The position numbers and the translations under genes are program-made. A DNA stretch of 64,000 bases from Chaunax sp. Z400 (Eukaryota; Chordata; Actinopteri; Lophiiformes; Chaunacidae): assembly GCA_037577475.1 (NCBI GenBank), contig CM075194.1, forward strand, positions 10,000,492-10,064,491, read 5' to 3'. Below the pieces are notes generated by a model, which was not told where the DNA came from, did not search any database, and saw only the letters and a program-made list of their open reading frames with translations. How positions within the stretch are numbered: the stretch's first letter is position 1; each line of letters begins with the position of its first letter. This document shows positions 25,641 through 39,129 of the stretch, in pieces.

Positions 25641-26999
25641 AAAGCCCAAATTTTATTTTAGTTTTGTGCAAATATGGTATTGATTATATGTCAGAGGTGA
25701 AATGAAAACACACCAACATCCTTTTGTTTTGCTTACAAGGAAGGCAATTTTGCCCACAAGCCGCTAGCATGCCGTAAAGTATGAGTTGAAAGAGCTGTTT
25801 GAAAGTAAAGAAGAAATGGTGCATATGAAAACTGTTTCAGATAGAAATGTGTTGAAAGTTGCATATGCATTTCAATTGATAACAGCAATAATGTCTGATG
25901 ACTATCATTCTTTGGATTTTCCATTGAATCATCCTTGAATAATACAGCATAAATGGGTTATTATCTTCTGCTATAATATTAAGCACTACAGAAAAATAGA
26001 AGAATAGTTGCCAGAAGATGCTGTTGACTGTAGGCTGGCGTCTTTAAAACACCTTCTCCCCCTAGAAAAAGAGGAGGAAAAGTTAATTGCAGCATTTGCT
26101 CATTGGGGAGACAGAGGGCCACTCAAAATGTCCCCTCATTTGTGAATTACAGAGATGCATTTAGCCACAGGAAATTTAAAGTGGGACTGCTCACCATGAA
26201 GACGAGGTTAAGTGCTCTAATGGAAAGCAGTTAAGTGTTTGTTATTGTTGCTCCTTAATTTATTTTCTCATCATATATTTATAGTTTGTATTCATAGATG
26301 TAAATTTTTGGAACGCTTTAATGGCGATTCTTTAATCCCTCCAATAATAAATTAGGCTGGAGTGTTAGTTTTAAGAGTACATCATTGTCTCATCAGCTGC
26401 CTCGTCCTTGTAGTGCTTTAGTTTTGTGCAATAATACTAACGTTATGTAGTATTCAGATGGTACGGGTACATAGTGCATCATATCGAACAAGACATCTGT
26501 GTATGTGAGCAAAATGGATATTTCCTCTGCAAAATGGCTTGTGTTAGCCCGGCAAGGAGTGAGAGAGACTTTCTAAAAGGCTTGTCTGTGGCCTTCAGTT
26601 TGTATTTGGCACTTTCACATCGCATACATTGCAACACAGAGGCACCACCATAACGGTACTGAAATGAATCAAACCCCTACCCCACCCCTGTGCATGTTTG
26701 GCCTTTGAGGAATTTGAGAAACAGAGTTTTAGTAATTATTTGTGCCGCTCCATTCAGTATAACTTGACATGTATTGTGAATGTAATCCTGCCGCTGATGT
26801 GCAGTGGAATTAGTATTTCAGTATTTTATTTAATGTGGTTAATAGTATTTCCCCTTGCAGAGATTTCCGAGGGGAGAGAATTAATGGGTGCATTGAGGCT
26901 ACTATTGTTAGCTGTGGCGAAGCACATGGACATAGTAAATTCTTGAAATTGTATTTGCCATGTTTAAACAAAACCAGCGGCTTGTAAAAATGTAGGTGT
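25641..26999. other. Unique non-coding DNA
   Basis: No gene is supported. 26040-26360 and 26690-26950 have mixed ATTA-rich texture; the 82-codon + frame at 26698-26946 has no supporting motif. Confidence 0.5.
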
Positions 27000-27720
27000 C
27001 AGAGAAGGGGAAAATCCTCCGTGTTACTTCTGAGCTGTCTGACACAGATCTTCAGCATAACATGCTGCCACCTCCAGAATAAAACACCCAGGCGATGCTT
27101 GCAGACTTAGGGAGCGACCCTTTCTAATGAGAATTTTGTGTAATTGATGTCACTCTATGGCAAGACCGGGATCATCTCTCAGTTTCTTCTCTTTTTTTTC
27201 TTCTTTTTTTTCCTGCCATTTCATATATACGCCCTCTGAACTTTAGCAGTCATTTATTCTTTCATTTCCTTCTCTAAACAAAAGCCTGGCCCTCTTTATG
27301 CTCATCACCGTGCCAGTATGAGAGAAACACCATCTTGTCACGCAATGTAACAAAACCATTAAACGTGCAGCATTAAAGGGAGACGAAATGCAATTAGCCA
27401 AGAAATTACTCTGATCTTGCTGACATTTAGGAGAAATTGTAGCACAATATACGAGGCTGACGTTTGATTGACAGCATAATCCAAGTTTGATGGGAACGGG
27501 TCCACGTTCACCGAGCAGAGCGGGTCGTCGGCAGATAACGAGTACAGCTGCACAACTCTGATAGCTATGTCCGCCACGATTCGTCACCAGGCAAATTCCT
27601 CTGGTTTAAACGATGATGAAAGTATCGACTATTAATGACAGGATCATCTCCCTGCCTGAAATAAACGCTCTAATCCCTTTTGCCAGGTCCATGAATTCCT
27701 GATACAAGTTATATAAACTG
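27000..27720. promoter_or_regulatory. Candidate conserved non-coding element cluster
   Basis: Two compositionally even blocks (about 27000-27180 and 27340-27720) are separated by a T/C-rich run at 27186-27213. The second block is unusually rich in CpG for this window (27490-27590) and has several homeodomain-like cores ('attaatgaca', 'gcaattagcc'). Overlapping minus frames of 114 and 72 codons in different phases argue against coding. Texture suggests regulatory DNA. Confidence 0.3.
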
Positions 27721-29690
27721 GAGCAATAAATCAGTGTTAGCTCAGTTGTGTTTGGCAAATTAAACCAAGGCTCTTTGCCCCCTGTTTAAAATGCAAGATG
27801 GGCAACTGAGGACATCTTTGCTTAAGCTGTAACATCCAATGAGTTATTGCTGGGGATAGATTAACTTCCTTGGTGCAATAAGAATTGCAAATGTGTGAGG
27901 AATAAGGTGGAATTTCCCTGTGCTATTGAGAACTGAGACGTGCGTTTGACTGCAGACAGTGGATGGTGATGAATATCACAACATTTCATCAGCTGGGTAC
28001 TGGATCGCTTGAACATGAGTGATGGAAATATCATAGTCATTGTATTATAATGGCATTAATCACTGTCATAGGTAAATAAGCCACAGAGAGAGGTTAACAG
28101 CAAAATATTCAATAAGTTTGTGTTAGTGGGTCATGATTGAGACTGATTAAAGATGCAAAAGAGACAACGTAGATATTTCAGTTTCCTTTGAATGCATCTT
28201 TTTAGGCAACACTCGTAGTGAGCATGTCCTAAGGAACGTGTTGGCAGTAGTAAGTCTTATACTTGGGCATTTCAACCACATACATGAGAGCCACAGCTTA
28301 CTGAAACATTGTGTGAACAGCAGAATGCATTCATTCTGGTTTATCTGTTGAGTTATACCCAGCACAAGTTATATTTGTATCTTACGTCATTCGTATGTAC
28401 ATTTGTCAACACAGTTGGTTGGGTGGGGTAAGACAATTGACTGACACTTTAATACCAGAATGAAAGTGTCCCTCCATCGCACGCCTGACACAAAAGCAAG
28501 AACGTAATCCTTAATTCACCTACCCTCAGCGAGATGATTGTAGCCGCTTTTTTTTCTTTCTTTTTTTTAAGAGGAGAGGTGACACAATGCTGCCTAAACA
28601 CGATGATTAGGGTGAGTGGAAAGCAAAAGTGAGTGGCTGATGAATATTTCATAAATGTTAGCTGCACTTACTGGACACAAGGCCTGATTGATGGCAGAGA
28701 GGCTGTAAAGGCTTGGATGCTGAAGGGCCTCAGCCTCCTTTTACTCCGGTGCTTACTTCAAGCACCATCGTTAATCGAAGAATAAAGATGTATATGACTG
28801 AAGACCTCTTCGTTAATGACCTGCTTCAAACAAAATTTGCTGTGAGTGAATTTGTGTCACTCGAGTCAAATGTGAATGACTAAGGAATGATAGAAGGAGT
28901 ATATAGGGAGTAATTTGTTTTCAGCTTTACCTCGATGTTATTTCTACCCCATGTTTACAACTTAAAAGTCTGACTATTCTAGTGGCACACTTAATACACC
29001 AATAATACGCACTGTCTGAAGGTTTTAACTATACTTCAATTACAGTATTAATACACACTAACTGCAAAGCCAATGTTTTAAATATTTTGAACCTCCAATA
29101 TTTACCTAGATGATTGCTAGCAGTCCTCTTTGTGTTTGCTGGTACTTAAAACCATATAGCAGGCTAATAAATAGGCTTGGAAAGGTATATGTCTTGATAT
29201 CAACTAGTTGCAGATATACAGGTATCGTAGGTGTTGGCCAATAAGCAACGAGAAACTGCAGCACAGAAATGTCAAAGTAAATTTGAGGTTTTTTTAGAAA
29301 CAGTGTCACCATTGCTAATCAACCAGACAGCACTGACAAGTAAATGTTTCAACTGTAAAATTAAAACTGCCATATTTTAAATGACTAAGAATTAAGTAAC
29401 ACTTAATACCCCACCAACTCTGGGTAGTTCTAGAAAAACCCAAAACGTATTAATGTCAGTTTTTTAAAAGGGGAAAAACAGGGGGAAAAAAACTACTACA
29501 GTATAAATCAATCGCAGGAGCGTGTCAGAGGCAACAGAAACAAGCATTTCATGATACTGGCCATTTTCTTATGGTTGGTTTATCATGTTCTCTTTGTGAT
29601 CACTGAATTATTGCATGAAAAAAAAAGTTGCCTGTCATTTGCATTTTTGTCTAACGCTTGCAGTTTGACACATTTTCTTTTTTTTTGTTA
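27721..29690. other. Unique non-coding DNA
   Basis: No gene is supported. A pyrimidine run lies at about 28549-28569 (+). 29000-29480 is AT-rich with no recognisable repeat family. Confidence 0.55.
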
Positions 29691-29814
29691 TTTATTTATT
29701 TTAATAGGTGTTATTTCAAAGTGTTGGCTATCTAGTGTCTGTTTTAAACTAGTTTTTAGTGTCTGTGTTGTTTCATGTTTTACACAAATGTAAATAAATA
29801 AATAAATAAATAAA
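29691..29814. repeat. TTTA and AAAT tetranucleotide tracts
   Basis: A short TTTA tract (29690-29703) and a cleaner AAAT array (29791-29814) lie about 90 bp apart. They are complementary in sequence and could pair. They flank unique sequence and precede the LINE-tail-like segment. Confidence 0.8.
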
Positions 29815-29840
29815 GATTTATATTTATATATGTTTATTCT

Positions 29841-29967
29841 GCATTGGGCAACTGAGATCTCTGGGAAACGCTGTCTCATTGTGCTCTGCACAACAGATGT
29901 ATGGCAAAATGACAGTAAAGCTGAACTGGAACTGGAATTGGAACTGGAATTGGAACTGGAATTGGAA
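29841..29967 (+). mobile_element. LINE 3' tail with terminal 12-bp tandem array
   Basis: The segment 'gggaaacgctgtctcattgt' followed by 'gatgtatggcaaaatgacag' and 'taaagctgaact' matches the 3' end of L2-type LINEs in fish, which finish with 'gacaataaagctgaactgaa'-like text and short tandem repeats. Here the tail passes into 3.3 copies of GGAACTGGAATT (29928-29967). The 5' part of the element is absent, as is usual for truncated LINE insertions. Orientation is + because the tandem tail is at the right end. Confidence 0.65.
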
Positions 29968-32900
29968 GTCCAAGCATAGACCACTGTTTCTTTCTGCCCT
30001 GTGAGTAGTAAACGCTCTGATGCATGACCCTGCCCGTACAGATGTGGAGAAACACCCCCCAATCCACTCTGGATACACTTGTCCAGCCCTCTTTAATTAC
30101 AGCATGTGAATTTTTCCGTCACTGACAAGTCCATTTGAAGACAAACATCCATCAGACATCTGACCCGTCTCTGCAGGCTTGTAATGAATTGAACAAAAGT
30201 GATTTGTGGTGGCACTCCTTAAGAGAAACTGAATGAGGTGTAAGCATTGCATGTATATTTTACCCATCTCCATTTATTCCTCTGTGGATGAATAGTGCCC
30301 CATAGGCACTGGTATCCTATAGATGGCAGCGAGCATTATGTTGAGTAAGGTTTTTGTGCCATTACCTGTACTTCTAATAAAACTGAAGCCTTAAAAATGA
30401 CTCTCCATCTCATTTTTCATTAGCTTTAGTGCCCTTTACCTGGAGTCCTTTGCCAATACTTCAGCCTAGCTATGAGCCTTCTAATAACTTAAATCTCATT
30501 TAGAACACTATGGGAATAGAGGATTTGAGCAGTTATAAATGAGGTATTAGTGCAGAGAGGGTGGATGGATATTGTTACTTGCCATAAAAACTGTCAAGGG
30601 GGATGTCATCAACAATACATGACAGTGTTGTTTATGAAATTGTACTGTATATTTCTTGAGAGCCTATTTGTTTTCCTTTCTTTCTGAACGTTTTTCCAGC
30701 TCTGATCCATTAAGGATAAGATATTCTCTATTTTTGTCATTGTTAAATCCCATGAAGAGACCAAAACCAACAATGTGTTTGTCTGTCTCACAATACTTAA
30801 CTCTTATCATCAGCTTTCTGACTATTTACCCTTAATGAATGTATGAATCTTTAAAATTAGGTTACAAGTTTCTATTTTACAACGTATAATTCCGAAGACT
30901 GGAGTTTTAGTTCTCAACCTAATGTTTTCAGTCGAGTTTTTGGTGCACTAGTTACTATTTATATCAGCAGGATGATGTAGAGTGGCCATATTCATCATAA
31001 CGAAGGAACACGGCGACTATTGTATATTGTTGTAGTCGCCCAGTGCAACAGTGCGGCTCACTGATGTGTTATTAATACTTTCTGGACAATTATGGAGGTC
31101 TATGGTACAGATGAATAAGGTATATACTTGGAAGAAAATACTGTTCTTCTGTATATAATAGTAATACTAATTAATCATAAACTCAACTCATAATTTGTTT
31201 GCCCTGGAGAGCTGGGAGTCATGAATGTAACCCTTAGTGGGGCAACCCTAGACATGCCCAGCCCTGCTCTGTCCCAAAGGCCCTCCCGTCAGCTGTGTGG
31301 CTCTACCACTGTGACTGACTGGATATGTGGGTGTGTGTATGTGTGTGTGTTCACTTGTGTCCTGCCACAGAACAAGACCCAATTTGATTTGCTCCACTGG
31401 CGTGTGAAGCTCGGCTGTGAGGCAGCACCTCTCTTTATTCCTCTAATGGCTTCCCTTCCCCACTACTCCTTACTCTTCCCCAGACACCAGTTATGTGCAC
31501 TATTGTAAATATACATATACACGATAGCGGGAGAGAAAGAGGGGAAAGGCTGATGCGTAGATTGAGAGACAGGAATGGAAGAGGAAGGAAATGAATGGAA
31601 TAAAAGTGAGACAAAGGGTATGGTTTTTTTTTTAAAATGGAGATGTTGCTCTAGAGAGGAGACAGCCGTTCCCTCAACTGCTGACCTAAGAGCTGGAATC
31701 TCTTTAATCTGGGGACATTTAGAGCCTTTCGATGGGATAGGCAGATGTTGAAATGGTAGGACCTGCCTGTTAAAAATGGAGGAGAAGCACCAGATGCAGT
31801 CCATTTTCGACGTCTGGGTTTGTCGTGGTGTCATTTATGTTTCAGTGAATTCAGGGGCAACGGGAGTTACGCTTTCTGCCGGGGTTTCCAACCACTGTAT
31901 ATCCCTGCAATACGTACATATGGTATTATACCAGTGAGTGTACCTCGCTCGTTCTCCCCTCCCCCTTAAAAGTGATCTAAATGGTGGCTCTAGTGTGTTG
32001 AACCATATAAGTGAGTGTGATGGAGAGACATGTAAATTGCATTGCATAGGACATGCAATCGTAGAACAGTAACTAACAGCATGGTTCTGCTCAAATGGGT
32101 TCTCAAAGCGTCCATGTGTAACTTTGAGTTTAAATGGGTCATACCATGCAGGTACAATTCAATCACATATGAAATGAGTTTGCTGGAAGTAAACTTGGAA
32201 AATGATTTTCTTTGTCGAGTCAAGGTATTGAGTTCAGTGAAGGTGTGTGTGGTTGTGGGTCTTGGAAAATTGCAAGGGCTGTGTGAGAGGGGGACACTAA
32301 TTTAAGAGGCTTGATAATGACCCCCTACTATTCTCTGCAGGAACTGCCTTCATTCGCCCATCACATCACATGCATGGCATGACATGGAAGCAGGAGATGC
32401 ATGTCATTTTTGACACGGCTTGGCACCTACTGGCTGCAGGGGAAACTTCCACACGAATCTCTTGCTGCAGCACTCGCCTGTTTCTAGGTGGAAGAAAGGA
32501 CTAAGTCGAAAAAGCACTGATGTCTTTTTTTATCTTCCTCTTCTCTACAAAGATTGAAGGGAAAAAACAGTCTCACTGTCGTCCTTTGATACGTGGAAAA
32601 CAGCACTGAATATTCAAAGAATTGTACTTGTTTATTGCCGATAGGAAAAAATATGATGAATTTCGAAATGTATGTCTAGTTCAATGAGTTTCTTTGAAAG
32701 ATAAAGTTACATATTTATTGTGAGCAAAACATTAATTATAGTGCCTTGTACAAAAAAAAACTAAAATGACGGGGAGCGGTTAATTTAATTGACAAGCTCT
32801 TGTCTATAGCATTCACATCACTAAGTGACAAGTACTATAAATAGACAAAATGGTCTTGCTGGCCACATGGGTGCGTGCATGGACAATTTAAATCTTCCAT

Positions 32901-34446
32901 GCTGTTCAGACTCAATAGATTAATTGATCCTATCTATGGATGACAAATCAGCATGAGAGCAGTTAGAGAAAATGAAGGGTGAGCTGAGAGGGCAAGGCAC
33001 ACGCCATGTTTGAGGTGAATATCAAGGGATTTCCAGTGCACGGAAATCCAATTGCGTGACCTTTTTTTTCTGGCTAACAAGAAGGCATCGTTGCTATTTA
33101 AAGGCTGCCTTGAGCTTCCAGGGAGCGTAGAGTATGCATCTAACCAGACTGATAGAGTAAGGCATGTCAGACACCATGAATGAACTGTACATGGAGGTAT
33201 AATGATATTGACAGGCAGTAAAATGGCGAGGTGCATGACATAAACATGACATTAAACTTAAATACCAGTGCTTAACATATTGGTATATTTTCAGATTTTT
33301 CTATGTTATCATTGTTTCTCAAGCTATTGTAAAATCTTCTTCTTCTTTTTTCTACACAAATATTTAAGGTACATAAGGTTATTTTTTTTCTCTTGCCAAA
33401 TCTGATATTTTATTGCATAAAATCTGTCGCGCCCTCTTAAGTCTGGTTGGCTCCTTCTTTTCTGAGAAAACCAAAAAAACCCTGGGGTGCATTGCAAAAA
33501 ATAAAGGGGCCCCTTGATGCAACAGTCACCATAATGCAAGTGGACTGTGTGTCCGCTGTTAAACGATTCACATGAGAATCTCTCCCTCCCTCTCCCCTCC
33601 GTTTATCTTACGACTATAGTCTTCCTGTCTTTGACCCATGTAGAATCGAGCTTTCCATTTGGGCCTCCATGCGTCCAGTAATTTACATTTCAGCACATTC
33701 ACACCCTTCCAAATAGGATCTGAAAGCGTGTCATCAAACTGACTGTCAGGAGAGACAGGTCCCATAATTTCATTTATGTTTTTCTTTCTTTTTTTTTTTG
33801 GTGTTTTAATTCAGTGGGGGGCTTTCACAGAGGTAACTGTTTTGAATGATTGTGGGCTCAAACGGTAAATGTGAATCATAGCTGTCTGATAACGGCTTAT
33901 AGTCGGGATAAAACCCAAAGGAATATTCTGCACAGTTTTAGTTAGGCACTCTAAAAATCACTTCCTTCATCATAAATTTATAACTACTGAATTGTAACCA
34001 ATAGCTTTTTGGCCACCACAAAAAGACCCAGTGCGACAATTCCTGGTGAAGTTTTGATATTTCATTATAAAACAAGTCTCATCTATATGTCAGAATATTC
34101 ACTCTGCCAAAATCATTGCAGTCATCGTCGTCCCCTCATCGCCCACGGTAAAATGTGAGGCTCGTCTGATTTGCGTTATGAACTGGTATTTTCTTGTCTT
34201 ACTGGTGTGTATTTCACATTTACTGTATCTGATTAATCGCAACTTTGACAGTAGGACAACATTATTAAAGATTTGTGTGGATCTCAAAGAGCAAATGAAC
34301 AGATTAGGAAAAAAATGTAAACCGTGCTTCTTCTTTTTTTGAATGTACATCCAGAAAACTTGAAGTGATGGAAAACTTGAGCATCATGAGATTCAAGTAC
34401 ATCTCATAGTAGATGTAGAATGTTTACATGACATAGATGAATACAT
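29968..34446. other. Unique non-coding DNA, 4.5 kb
   Basis: No gene is supported and no repeat family was recognised. Simple tracts: T-rich runs at about 31624-31633 and 33063-33070, and a degenerate GTGTGTGT patch at 31330-31350. Stretches 30290-30560, 31660-31830, 32340-32480 and 32930-33180 are balanced in composition and could hold conserved elements. Minus frames up to 123 codons lack motifs. Confidence 0.5.
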
Positions 34447-34467
34447 AGTAAATAAATAAATAAATAC
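34447..34467. repeat. AAAT tetranucleotide tract
   Basis: Four to five AAAT units within an AT-rich patch. Confidence 0.85.
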
Positions 34468-34754
34468 ATACTTAGTCAAATAAATATCTTGCACACAGTT
34501 ATGATATTTGGCTGATTATGCATGTGAAATAATCATCAAAAAGCCCATATTCCTACTTGTGTGGTAAAATGGACAGTCAACATATTTGACATTATATGGT
34601 GTCCTTGTTATCAGTTTTGCTCCTCCCAAATCCCATATGCATTTCAAAGTATGACAAAACATTCTACAGGCCATGTTTTCTAGTAGTTTATTTACTTTCC
34701 TAACTAAAGGCTGCATGATAATGGCTTGTGCATCCCAATGCAAAGGTCCCTTAA

Positions 34755-34819
<65 letters not shown>
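34755..34819. repeat. Compound microsatellite (AC)n(AG)n
   Basis: A few AC units run into about 28 AG units (34764-34819). It has the same AC-to-AG architecture as 103-153. The serine/leucine minus frame through it is spurious. Confidence 0.97.
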
Positions 34820-36135
<1,316 letters not shown>

Positions 36136-36300
36136 TTTTGGGGGGGTTTTTGCTGATGAAAGCTGTGGGAGTGCATATGGTCAAGGTAAGAGCACTTTAA
36201 AAAACAAGCTGTGTTTGTACCAAAGTGCTTTAAAACAAACATCATTTACATAATTAATTTACATAAACATAATATAGAAATGCATGCATAATGCAAAGTA

Positions 36301-36318
36301 CACACACACACACACACA
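36301..36318. repeat. (CA)9 microsatellite
   Basis: A short perfect CA array 160 bp downstream of the large TG array and in complementary orientation. Confidence 0.93.
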
Positions 36319-36384
36319 TCCATACATATACACACCTACACACTCAGACATTTATGTAAAGAGACATTAATGTTAAGAATCATA

Positions 36385-36600
36385 TGCAAGGGAGTAAAAG
36401 TGGGTCTTGAGACACATTTTAAAGGAGTTGAGAGATTCTGCTGCTCTTATATTTTCAGGGGGGACTATGCCAGAGCCTTGGTGCGGCTACAGAGAAGGCC
36501 GTGTCACCAAAAAGTTTTCGACGTGACTGTGGGATAGTTAACAGTGCCTGATCTACCGATCGGAGGAGACTAGCTGTACTTTATGAGGATAGAATTGCTT
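36385..36600 (+). repeat. Dispersed teleost repeat, family D fragment
   Basis: Text such as 'gtgggtcttgagacacattt', 'agattctgctgctcttat', 'agccttggtgcggctacaga', 'gaaggccgtgtcacc' and 'tgggatagttaacagtgcct' matches, from memory, an abundant teleost repeat in which a 'show that the site is larger' tail follows. The match fades after about 36600. Class is unknown to me; it has no coding capacity here. Confidence 0.6.
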
Positions 36601-37177
36601 GTGAATGTACAATTTTGCCTCATGCCATGTTGGGGGTATGAGTTAGGCAATGGCGAGAGATGTAGCCCACATATGGGTTATTTTCAATAGGCTACTCCAT
36701 GGATGATAGTTGTCGTAAAACCCTAAAGACGAGGATTTTCAATAGAGCTACACGTGCTGCTAAATTATGCCATGATCCATTAAAGATACCTGCTTGAGCA
36801 ACGTAGTTACAGCTGTCTCGACCTTCTATAGAACCTGATCGATGACCTAGTTTTAATGACGGACTGTTTGACTTTTATTTCAGCTGAGGTATGTATGGTT
36901 TACTCCCTCTCCTACACTCTTATTTCGTAGTTTTAAGGATGTTAACCTATCGTTTTAACCATAAAGTTTATCCCCCATTGACGCACTGCTCGACTCTAAT
37001 TTCAACTCAAGTGTCTTGGAATGAGATGATTTCCCCCTGTGGAGGTATGTGTGTAATTATCTTCTCCCCTTGTAAACATTTTAGGCTGGCCTGGGATTTA
37101 AATAACATTTTGTTTGTCTTATTTCTACGTTAGCCTTCTCCCGTTTCTGCGTTGCCACTGTTTTGTGTTGCTACTCA
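36601..37177. other. Unexplained segment with internal imperfect repeat
   Basis: The sequence differs in texture from its flanks. Two related units begin 'gacggactgtttgact' (36858) and 'gacgcactgctcgact' (36980), both followed by TTTCA(G/A)CT and later by 'gaggtatgt'. It may be the rest of the family D element or a separate old insertion. A mitochondrial rRNA origin was considered but not supported. No gene is recognised. Confidence 0.4.
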
Positions 37178-37195
37178 TTTTTTTTGGGGGGGGGG
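37178..37195. repeat. T8G10 homopolymer junction
   Basis: Eight T followed by ten G. Similar junctions are at 1026-1044 (T9G10) and 54828-54845 (T7G11). Confidence 0.9.
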
Positions 37196-37779
37196 ATTAA
37201 TTGCCATTCCACAGTTATGTCTTGCTTTTTCACCACTTAAAGATAAAACCCATACATCCATCCACACACAACCCTTAGTGCACACAATCATTTAATTGAA
37301 GGAGAGAGTTGGTCATGTCAGAAGAGACATAAAGTCATGAAACTACTGGTAAAAAAAAAATTATTAATTACCATAGAACAACAGAAAAACAATAAGGTGC
37401 TGAAATGATAACTTACATTTGGCAGTGTGGTTTTGATTGCAAGTGGAAGTGAAGGATTTTATTATATGTACAAGAATTCCAACAGGTATTAAATGACTCA
37501 TTTATATTTTTTACAAAATGCCTTTAGAGAAAATAGTTACATTTTTACCAGGATCTCCATAAGCAGTGGAGGTCAGTGAGAATTTTTTATGTAATACAAC
37601 ATTTGCAACAACAACATTCTGACAGTGACGTCTGTCCCTCCATTCCCACCAACACTGCTGCCACCCTCCAGGGCTGGGGGCATTTTAATTGGCCCACTTC
37701 CGAACTGTAATTTTTTTTAATTGCTTTGAGACACTCTGCTCTCTTTAAAAAATCAATGCAGATGTAATAATATCTGTAA
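37196..37779. other. Unique AT-rich non-coding DNA
   Basis: No gene or repeat recognised. Confidence 0.5.
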
Positions 37780-38030
37780 TTGTCTGCCACGCTCCAGGGA
37801 CACCACAAAAGCCTTGGATCAATGGAGGAAAGCAGGGTAGCTGGTAGGGGTTAATTTTTCCTTTTCTGTAGGTAATGACAGGGAGGCAACGCTTGGCTCC
37901 TGGCATAGAGGCACAACTTGTGCTGTTCCTATTGTCTCTACAGCGCCTAATTGGGCCAAATGTAGTTAGTTCCCCGTGGCAGAGGCTGTCGAGGTGGTGA
38001 TTAATGAAGCCTCCACTCATGTAACCTGAT
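37780..38030. promoter_or_regulatory. Candidate conserved non-coding element
   Basis: A GC-balanced, repeat-free block with 'ggcgctta/ gcgcctaattgggcc'-type words, CTTTGATC-like and TAAT cores. It is sharply different from the AT-rich flanks. The 91-codon minus frame lacks motifs. Confidence 0.28.
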
Positions 38031-38310
38031 AAAAAGAAAAGAAAGCGATGGGTGAGGGGGAAAAAATATCAACCTGCTTTGTGTTTTTCCTCCTTTTTCC
38101 TTTCTTGTGTTCTTTCACTGCCTTTGTCAATTCTCCACAACTTCTTTCTCTAAGTAAACCAGTGAAGTTAAGTTTGCTAAGGTGTATTTTTCTTCAGGGA
38201 ATGAAAGTGGGCCAGCCCATTATTGCTTAGTGGGAGTAATTAAACAAAAAAACAAAAAAAGAAGAGAAATGCAGGTTGCTCAGCTTGAAACCCAAGTCTC
38301 TTGTTTTTAA

Positions 38311-38324
38311 GTGTGATATCACAC
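38311..38324. other. 14-bp perfect palindrome
   Basis: GTGTGATATCACAC is fully self-complementary. It could be a dimeric protein-binding site or chance in a large window. Confidence 0.85.
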
Positions 38325-38389
38325 ATTTTAGGTAAAAACTGGATGGAGTTTCTGGCCAAGGCGACAGTATTTGGATTTTGCAGCGGTCT

Positions 38390-38770
38390 TCCATGAACAG
38401 TCTCTAGAGATGTGTGTCAGGAATCCAGGATCAAGAGGTCACAGGTATTTGTCTCCCAGGATCGTCATGGCCTTTGACTAATTACCTCATTAAGCTGCAC
38501 TCCAATACTTTCAATCGTCTCCGTGGCTTGGCCTTGTTGCTTGGTGTAAAAAGGACAGAGTGGACAGAACTCATCCACAGTGACCTGAGAGCAGCTTGTT
38601 GCTGCCTGGTGGGCGGGTCGTGGGAGGGAAATCAATCCACTGTAAATATATTAGATGCAATTACATCCTGCTAGACTTTGCCTAACACGTTTATGGAAGC
38701 ATTAGGCAAAGTCTTCCTTTATCAGACCCTCACCCCACCCACCCCAGGCCATTAGGAGAATGACATGTAA
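38390..38770. promoter_or_regulatory. Candidate conserved element containing a perfect 13-bp hairpin
   Basis: Repeat-free sequence with 'gactaattacctcattaagc' style homeodomain cores. It contains AGACTTTGCCTAA (38673-38685) and its exact reverse complement TTAGGCAAAGTCT (38702-38714), separated by 16 nt. There is no coding potential. Palindromic conserved elements can be RNA structures or dual protein-binding sites; neither is established here. Confidence 0.3.
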
Positions 38771-39129
38771 TTTTCACATGTAGGTGCAGTTGGGAGGGAA
38801 TTGGATAAAGAGCATGAGGGAAAAGTTACATTTAAGTTGTGATTGCATTCAGTGTGCTTTTTGTTTGTTTTATTGGTTTGATGTCACATTGTGGTTTGTC
38901 CTTATCTTAAAAAGAAATCGTATGAAGAAATGAATGAATGAACTTTTACTTTTATGCTTCGAGTAAAAGCTCCAATAAATCAGTCTCACATATCATATTT
39001 CCAATTTACAAACATTTAGATTATGCTGTATTAACCTTGCTGTTGCTGTAATCACTAATTAATGTGGGCAGACATACATCTTCAACTCCAATAACAATCC
39101 ATAATAACAATCATTCACATAAATAATTA
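38771..39129. other. Unique AT-rich non-coding DNA
   Basis: Nothing recognised. Confidence 0.5.

Noticed and set aside
36601..37140. Nuclear copy of mitochondrial rRNA
   Set aside because: Some words looked rRNA-like, but no run agrees with 12S or 16S landmarks I can recall.
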